Shown here one piece after another: positions 7,478-11,060 of a DNA stretch of 11,060 nt. Under the pieces are notes generated by a model. The model saw only the letters and a list, made by a program, of their open reading frames with translations, did not search any database and was not told the origin of the DNA. The position numbers and the translations under genes are program-made. The DNA comes from Robiginitomaculum sp. (lineage in GTDB: Bacteria > Pseudomonadota > Alphaproteobacteria > Caulobacterales > Maricaulaceae). Positions within the stretch are counted from its first letter, which is position 1; each line of letters starts with the position of its first letter. Where the stretch lies: positions 37,490 to 48,549 of the forward strand of contig NVVO01000001.1 in the NCBI GenBank assembly GCA_002733385.1, in the 5' to 3' direction.

Positions 7478-7778
7478 GCTTCAGGTTTGTAGCCATTGCC
7501 AATCCGTGCATTACCCGGTGCGCGATATTTGTCCGGCCTGTTGGCGCGATAAATTGGCGTGGAAATCCGTGTCTGCCAAGGGGCGGGTGAGCAGTTTCAC
7601 CGATTTACATATAAGCGTGAAACCCGAATGGGCGGATAAGCTCCCCTTGCGTATCGGCCTGATAAAACTGGAAGCGGGGCCGAATGTTTTGGCTTTTATG
7701 GACGCAAAATTGACCAGTAATGATCCGGTAATTTTGGCCCAAAAAGACGGTGTTTTTACAGCGAAGGAAAAGCTATGA
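7470..7778 (+). CDS. DUF35 zinc-ribbon/OB-fold protein, partner of the thiolase-like protein
   Basis: A small 102-residue protein. The N-terminal rubredoxin-like zinc ribbon has Cys7-x2-Cys10 and Cys21-x2-Cys24. The OB-fold follows, with GRVSSFTDLH at about 37-46 and a PLRIGLIKLEAGPNVLAFMD strand pair at about 58-77. The start is taken at ATG 7470, because GGAG at 7459-7462 sits seven bases upstream; a GTG at 7464 would leave almost no spacing. It overlaps the thiolase-like gene by 8 nt and the SDR gene by 4 nt. At 102 residues it is shorter than many DUF35 proteins (about 130), mainly at the C-terminus. DUF35 proteins bind CoA esters and form obligate complexes with SCP-x-type thiolase-fold proteins, so a complex with the product of 6311-7477 is expected. 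Confidence 0.9.
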   Translation: MIKLQVCSHCQSVHYPVRDICPACWRDKLAWKSVSAKGRVSSFTDLHISVKPEWADKLPLRIGLIKLEAGPNVLAFMDAKLTSNDPVILAQKDGVFTAKEKL

Positions 7779-8500
7779 AAAATTTATGCGCGCTGATTAC
7801 AGGTGCCAGTAGTGGCATTGGCAAAGATTTGGCCTTGCGAATGCTGGACATGGGATACACGGTTATCAATGTCTCGCGCCGGGACGCGGACTATGCCCAC
7901 GACAATCTTTACAACGTCAATTGCGACCTTACGGACGCGAAAGCCACCCAGGCGGCGGCCCGCGATATTGCCGCCAAACACACCGTCACCCATTTCGTCC
8001 ACAATGCCGGTATGATATTGCCGAACCTGCTGGAAGATGCCAGCCACGCGGATATTCTTACGCTGTCACAACTGCACGCAGGCGCGGCCTTGATATTTGT
8101 GCAGGCTCTTGTGCCCGCCATGAAAGCCAGCGGTTTTGGCCGCATCGTATTTAACTCGTCGCGGGCCGCCATGGGGGTGCCGACCCGCACCGCCTATTCG
8201 TTCACCAAAGCTGGTCTACACGGCATGGCAAGAACTTGGGCTTTGGAGTTAGGGCCATCGGGCATTACGGTCAATGTCGTCGCGCCCGGCCCCGTGCTAA
8301 CGGATAATTTTTGGGATATTGTGGACAAGGGCAGTGAACGCGAGCAAAAATTGGCCGCCAGCTTGCCCGTGCGCCGCCTCGGAACACCCAAAGATGTCAG
8401 CAATGCGCTTCTATATTTTTGCGACCCCGCAAACGGGTTTGTCACTGGACAAACCCTCTATGTTTGCGGCGGTGCCAGCATAGGCGGTGTGACGATTTAG
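7775..8500 (+). CDS. Short-chain dehydrogenase/reductase (classical SDR)
   Basis: A 241-residue NAD(P)-dependent oxidoreductase with a Rossmann fold. The cofactor glycine motif TGASSGIG is at 9-16, HNAG at 76-79, the catalytic serine at 128/129 in FNSSRAA, and the Tyr141-x3-Lys145 pair in YSFTK. PGP at 171-173 closes the cofactor site. The usual active-site Asn of the SDR tetrad appears replaced by His101 in LHAGAA when anchored on the nearby GRIVFNSS. The start ATG at 7775 overlaps the DUF35 stop (ATGA) and follows AAGGAAA at 7764-7770. Possible roles in this operon are oxidation of a cis-dihydrodiol made by the oxygenase (as BenD does) or of a hydroxyacyl-CoA intermediate; sequence alone does not decide. 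It is the last gene of the operon and ends 5 bases from the convergent porin stop. Confidence 0.94.
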   Translation: MKNLCALITGASSGIGKDLALRMLDMGYTVINVSRRDADYAHDNLYNVNCDLTDAKATQAAARDIAAKHTVTHFVHNAGMILPNLLEDASHADILTLSQLHAGAALIFVQALVPAMKASGFGRIVFNSSRAAMGVPTRTAYSFTKAGLHGMARTWALELGPSGITVNVVAPGPVLTDNFWDIVDKGSEREQKLAASLPVRRLGTPKDVSNALLYFCDPANGFVTGQTLYVCGGASIGGVTI

Positions 8501-8505
8501 CTGCC

Positions 8506-9741
8506 TTAATAATTAGCCCCTATGGTGAACCATAATTTGCTGGTGTCGGTGCTAAACCCGTCAGCTTTGTAATTGGCGTATTTCAAGGATCCGTAAAAGT
8601 TTTTGCCGAAATTCTTTTTGACTAATAGATTTATTTCACTGCCGTAGCTCGTCCCGACATCTGCGGAGAAATCATGATAGATCGCGCCAAATGTCAAACC
8701 TTTCAGCGCACTATCGCCGCCGACCTTGTAAAATACAGATCCGTAGAAATCTTCTAACCCGCCAGCTGGTGTGGCGAGAAATTTATCGGCCCAACCGTTA
8801 AACTTGTGCAAGGTAGCGAGTGGTGTCTGGAAGCTGGCAAAACCATTGTCTGAACCCAAGACTTCGTAACCGATTTTTCCGGTAAAGCCGCCGGTGCTTA
8901 ATCCGCCCATAACATGATAATATTGGGCGCTATAATTCAGCGGGCTGTCTTTATAATCGCTTTGCGTGGCAAATTCCAGTTCATAGAGCGCCTTCAGATC
9001 ACCACCGCCCAGCTTATGCGTGCCGTCAAAGCGAACCCCCAAGGTCTGGCTGGATAGGGCGAGAACGGCGGCGTCATTGAGATCAATAAACAAGCCGTAG
9101 GCGGTCAAATTGCCAAATCCGAACCCGGTGTATTTGCCGTTTAAAATAAATGTATCGGTATCCAAATCACCAAATGGGTGGTCATCACCAAAAATCCGGT
9201 TGACATTCCACACATAGCCGCCCGTTAAAGTCAGGTTTTCCGTTGGCTTGCTGATAATACCGGCCATGTCCCAAGTCTGGTCGTTCTGGCGAAACCCGAC
9301 CGTACCGACAAAACGTTGATTGTCTAAATTCAAGGCCGTGCGCCCGGCCAGCAAGGTGGTGTTCTTAAACCCGGTATAGGCGATATAGGCTTGATTGACG
9401 GCGGTGATTTTTGGGTCTGCAATCACCGGAAACTGACCTTTGCCATTGACGGTGCTGTTATAATTACCGCTCCCTATTTGCGTGACATTATCAAATTCCA
9501 AAACACCGGAGAAACCTTTAAACACCTTGGTTGAATATTTCAGTTTCGTGCGCAAGGTGGAAGCCGTTGCATCATCGGCAAACCCGTCCTGGGAGACGTT
9601 TTCAAGCCGGTAACGAAAATTGATATTGGCTTTGCCCTCGGTGATAGCTTCCACAAGTGTTTCGGCTTCATCCGCTGCGAAAGCCGGGCCGGCAGCTAAG
9701 ATTGACAATGTTGCGATAGAGGCGAGAAGTAAGGCGCGCAT
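8506..9741 (-). CDS. Outer-membrane beta-barrel porin, alginate-export-like family
   Basis: A 411-residue outer-membrane protein. The start is the ATG at 9741: AGGAAAA lies five bases upstream, and from here the protein has a textbook signal peptide (MRALLLAS, then a hydrophobic core, cleavage after AFA at about residue 22). A longer reading from 9786 puts 15 extra residues in front of the signal and is rejected. The mature part alternates polar and hydrophobic residues with many glycines and aromatics, and contains AGRTALNLDNQRFVG...QNDQTWDMAG, typical of the alginate_exp barrel group. The chain ends in Tyr after FTIGAN, as expected for BAM recognition. The transported solute is unknown: uptake of the aromatic substrate or of ions linked to nitrate respiration are both conceivable. 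A separate promoter with an FNR/FixK-like box lies upstream, after the narI terminator. Confidence 0.88.
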   Translation of the reverse strand: MRALLLASIATLSILAAGPAFAADEAETLVEAITEGKANINFRYRLENVSQDGFADDATASTLRTKLKYSTKVFKGFSGVLEFDNVTQIGSGNYNSTVNGKGQFPVIADPKITAVNQAYIAYTGFKNTTLLAGRTALNLDNQRFVGTVGFRQNDQTWDMAGIISKPTENLTLTGGYVWNVNRIFGDDHPFGDLDTDTFILNGKYTGFGFGNLTAYGLFIDLNDAAVLALSSQTLGVRFDGTHKLGGGDLKALYELEFATQSDYKDSPLNYSAQYYHVMGGLSTGGFTGKIGYEVLGSDNGFASFQTPLATLHKFNGWADKFLATPAGGLEDFYGSVFYKVGGDSALKGLTFGAIYHDFSADVGTSYGSEINLLVKKNFGKNFYGSLKYANYKADGFSTDTSKLWFTIGANY

Positions 9742-9803
9742 GGTGATTTTCCTGTTTGAGTTAAAGTTATAAATGGGTTTTACCACGACGGAACTACTGG
9801 TAT

Positions 9804-9817
9804 TTGACCCAAGTCAA
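9804..9817 (-). promoter_or_regulatory. FNR/FixK/Anr-type binding site upstream of the porin gene
   Basis: TTGAC-CCAA-GTCAA is a perfect 14-bp dyad that fits the Crp/FNR-family consensus TTGA(T/C)N4(A/G)TCAA. On the minus strand its centre (9810.5) is about 70 bases upstream of the porin ATG. A weak -10-like hexamer TAAAAC lies at 9782-9777; a start about seven bases beyond it (near 9770) would put the box at about -41, the standard activating position. This predicts oxygen-responsive activation of the porin gene. The box is seen directly; the -10 and the start point are inference. Confidence 0.72.
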
Positions 9818-9832
9818 AAGAGTGTATGAGCC

Positions 9833-9854
9833 AGGTGCGCATAATGTCGCACCT
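9833..9854. repeat. 7-bp inverted repeat between terminator and FNR-type box
   Basis: AGGTGCG and CGCACCT are perfectly complementary and separated by 8 bases. There is no T-tract on either side, so it is unlikely to be a terminator. Its centre is 33 bp upstream of the FNR-type box centre, about three helical turns, which suits a second regulator-binding site for the porin promoter. The regulator is unknown. Confidence 0.55.
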
Positions 9855-9866
9855 AACCAATCTCAC

Positions 9867-9894
9867 AAAAAAACCTCCCAAACAGGGAGGTTTT
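9867..9894 (-). terminator. Rho-independent terminator after narI
   Basis: Read on the minus strand, a 10-bp stem (AAAACCTCCC paired with GGGAGGTTTT) with a 5-base loop is followed by an uninterrupted run of seven T. It begins about 20 bases past the narI stop. It should end the nar transcript and insulate the porin gene, which then needs its own promoter. Confidence 0.92.
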
Positions 9895-9913
9895 CTCATG
9901 CTTTATTTGGCTG

Positions 9914-10594
9914 TTATCGCCGCCGTACGATCTGGTAACCTGTGCGGAATAAATATTTAATCGGGGCTGAAAAGATATGCACCAGACGTGTAAAGGGCAG
10001 GACAAGAAATATAGTCAGCCCCAGAACGATGTGCAACTTGAAGATGATATTTTGGGCTAAAATATGTTCAGCGGCGCCGCCTCTAAAGGTGACGATTTTT
10101 TGCGCCCATGCGGCGAGCTCGATCATGGAGGAACCGTCCATATGCTTGGCCGATTGCGGAATGGTCAGAAGCCCCAAAATAAGTTGCGCGAACAACAGGA
10201 GCAAAATAGCCTTGTCCCAAAAACTGGACGTGGCACTGACGCGGGGATTGCCGAAACGGCGCACGATTAAAATGACCGTGCCGACAAACATCATGCTGCC
10301 AAAAAAACCACCCGCAACCATAGCAATCAATTGTTTTTGCCCAGATGTCATGAACGGTTCATAAGCCCAGTGCGGGGTGAGCAGGCCAACCAGATGCCCG
10401 AAGAATAGCAATATGATACCCACGTGAAACAGATTGCTGCCGAGGCGCAAACCTTTACGGCTCATGAGTTGGCTCGAATCCGCCTTCCAAGAATAGGGGT
10501 CACGGTCATAGCGCAATATACTGCCGATGATCATGGTGCCAATAGCGAGATAAGGGAAAATGCCAAAGAAAAATGTGTTGAGAAATTCGCTCAC
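9914..10594 (-). CDS. narI: Respiratory nitrate reductase gamma subunit (cytochrome b)
   Basis: The 226-residue integral membrane subunit oxidises quinol at the periplasmic side and passes electrons through two b hemes to NarH and NarG in the cytoplasm. It shows about five membrane helices. Heme ligands are at His57 (SNLFH), His67 (FFGH), His188 (FKLH) and His206 (RLVH), each one residue later than the E. coli NarI ligands 56, 66, 187 and 205. TPHW (73-76) and LRYD (27-30) are also conserved. The start is the GTG at 10594, whose product begins VSEFLNTFFFG as in other NarI proteins. AAGGAG lies seven bases upstream, and the GTG overlaps the narJ stop as GTGA. A longer reading to 10693 runs through the narJ tail and is rejected. 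It is the last gene of the nar unit, followed by a strong terminator. Confidence 0.96.
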   Translation of the reverse strand: MSEFLNTFFFGIFPYLAIGTMIIGSILRYDRDPYSWKADSSQLMSRKGLRLGSNLFHVGIILLFFGHLVGLLTPHWAYEPFMTSGQKQLIAMVAGGFFGSMMFVGTVILIVRRFGNPRVSATSSFWDKAILLLLFAQLILGLLTIPQSAKHMDGSSMIELAAWAQKIVTFRGGAAEHILAQNIIFKLHIVLGLTIFLVLPFTRLVHIFSAPIKYLFRTGYQIVRRR

Positions 10595-11060
10595 TGGTTT
10601 GCTCCTTGGTTGGCAGATTGACTTGGGGGTTGACTTGGGGATTGGCTGGCGGGCCCCAGCGGCATGGCACTTGACGGGCCGCACGGGGCGCAATCATCGC
10701 CGAACGCTTCCGGTTCTTGCCATTCTTCGTCCAACTCGTCCAAGGTTTGGATGTTGGGTAGGGCCGCGTCTGCAGCTTTTTTGATATCGGCTTGATTTAA
10801 TTTCGCACCCGATAGCTCGACAATTGCCGTAAACACATTGGCATAGCCGCTCTTTTGCCGCTTTAATTTCTCGCCAATAGTCGCGATGACGGGTGCGGCC
10901 TGGGCCAGGGTTTCCAAACCTTCTTTGGGGTCGCAAATGGAGATAAACTCTAGAAATACCGGCAGATAATCCGGCAGTTCACCAACCCCGATCACCAGAC
11001 CTTTTTCGGCGTAGCGATCTGACAGATCCAGCATGGCTTGCCCGCGAAACCGCGATTCGC
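10591..11060 (-). CDS. narJ: Nitrate reductase assembly chaperone NarJ, 5'-truncated by window edge
   Basis: NarJ is the cytoplasmic chaperone that holds NarG for molybdenum-cofactor insertion and membrane attachment; it is not part of the final enzyme. The frame is open to the window edge and begins ESRFRGQAMLDL, a conserved mid-protein NarJ segment, so the ATG at 11034 is internal. About 155 C-terminal residues are visible and roughly a third of the protein is missing. ELPDYLPVFLEF is the family hallmark. The C-terminus is unusual: after DDCAPCG it continues into a Pro/Ser/Gln/Asn-rich tail built from tetrapeptide units ending in Gln. The stop overlaps the narI GTG. NarG and NarH are expected just upstream, outside the window. 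Confidence 0.92.
   Translation of the reverse strand, partial: ESRFRGQAMLDLSDRYAEKGLVIGVGELPDYLPVFLEFISICDPKEGLETLAQAAPVIATIGEKLKRQKSGYANVFTAIVELSGAKLNQADIKKAADAALPNIQTLDELDEEWQEPEAFGDDCAPCGPSSAMPLGPASQSPSQPPSQSANQGANQ
10594..10653 (-). repeat. Five degenerate 12-bp units in the narJ 3' end (PASQ-SPSQ-PPSQ-SANQ-GANQ)
   Basis: Five in-frame tetrapeptide units each end in Gln, and the two middle ones (10618-10629 and 10630-10641 on the plus strand) differ at one base. The units nearest the stop, SANQ and GANQ, contain the AAGGAG ribosome binding site of narI, so the repeat also forms the translation-initiation region of the next gene. Confidence 0.8.

Noticed and set aside
9742..9786. N-terminal extension of the porin
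   Set aside because: It would bury the signal peptide 15 residues inside the protein; the ATG at 9741 has a well-spaced AGGAAAA.
10618..10641. Repeated TTGACTTGGGG as regulator sites or promoter -35 elements
   Set aside because: They are coding repeats of the narJ tail, direct rather than inverted, with no TCAA half-site.
10595..10693. N-terminal extension of NarI
   Set aside because: It reads the narJ repeat tail in another frame; the GTG at 10594 matches the known NarI N-terminus and heme spacing.

Overview
The window looks like a chromosomal accessory segment of a Gram-negative proteobacterium, probably an alphaproteobacterium. The reasons are NarJ/NarI-type nitrate respiration genes, a signal-peptide outer-membrane porin, an FNR/FixK-type box, and a mid-GC composition with many ATGA overlaps. 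The species cannot be named from sequence alone. All intergenic gaps are under 180 bases, and no tRNA, rRNA, insertion sequence or CRISPR array was seen.

Layout. 1-1299 (+) is the 3' part of an aldehyde dehydrogenase whose start lies outside the window. 1352-1783 (-) is a MarR-family regulator. A 93-bp AT-rich divergent region follows, and then a compact plus-strand operon from 1877 to 8500 with seven genes: a class IA-type flavin/[2Fe-2S] reductase, Rieske oxygenase alpha and beta subunits, an acyl-CoA ligase, a thiolase-fold protein lacking the thiolase catalytic residues, a small DUF35 zinc-ribbon/OB protein, and an SDR dehydrogenase. The genes are separated by 9 nt or less or overlap, so they are almost certainly cotranscribed. 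From 8506 onward everything is on the minus strand: an alginate-export-like porin, a 172-bp regulatory gap (FNR/FixK-like box, an inverted repeat, a strong terminator), narI, and the 3' part of narJ.

Working model (inference). The central operon encodes an O2-dependent aromatic or alicyclic acid catabolic route. The oxygenase with its reductase hydroxylates the ring, the ligase makes a CoA thioester, and the SDR oxidises a hydroxyl or diol. The thiolase-like/DUF35 pair is a candidate retro-aldolase of the Ltp2/ChsH2-DUF35 kind, releasing an aldehyde that the neighbouring aldehyde dehydrogenase could oxidise. The divergent MarR protein is the likely local repressor. No acyl-CoA dehydrogenase or enoyl-CoA hydratase is present here, so a full side-chain beta-oxidation set would have to be elsewhere. 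The minus-strand block is the end of a nitrate-reductase (nar) operon followed by a separately promoted porin, probably induced under low oxygen.

The most interesting points are the catalytically stripped thiolase-fold/DUF35 pair inside a Rieske oxygenase operon, the unusual pairing of an alpha-beta oxygenase with a C-terminal-ferredoxin reductase, and three in-frame short tandem repeats in otherwise conserved proteins (oxygenase alpha, oxygenase beta, NarJ tail).
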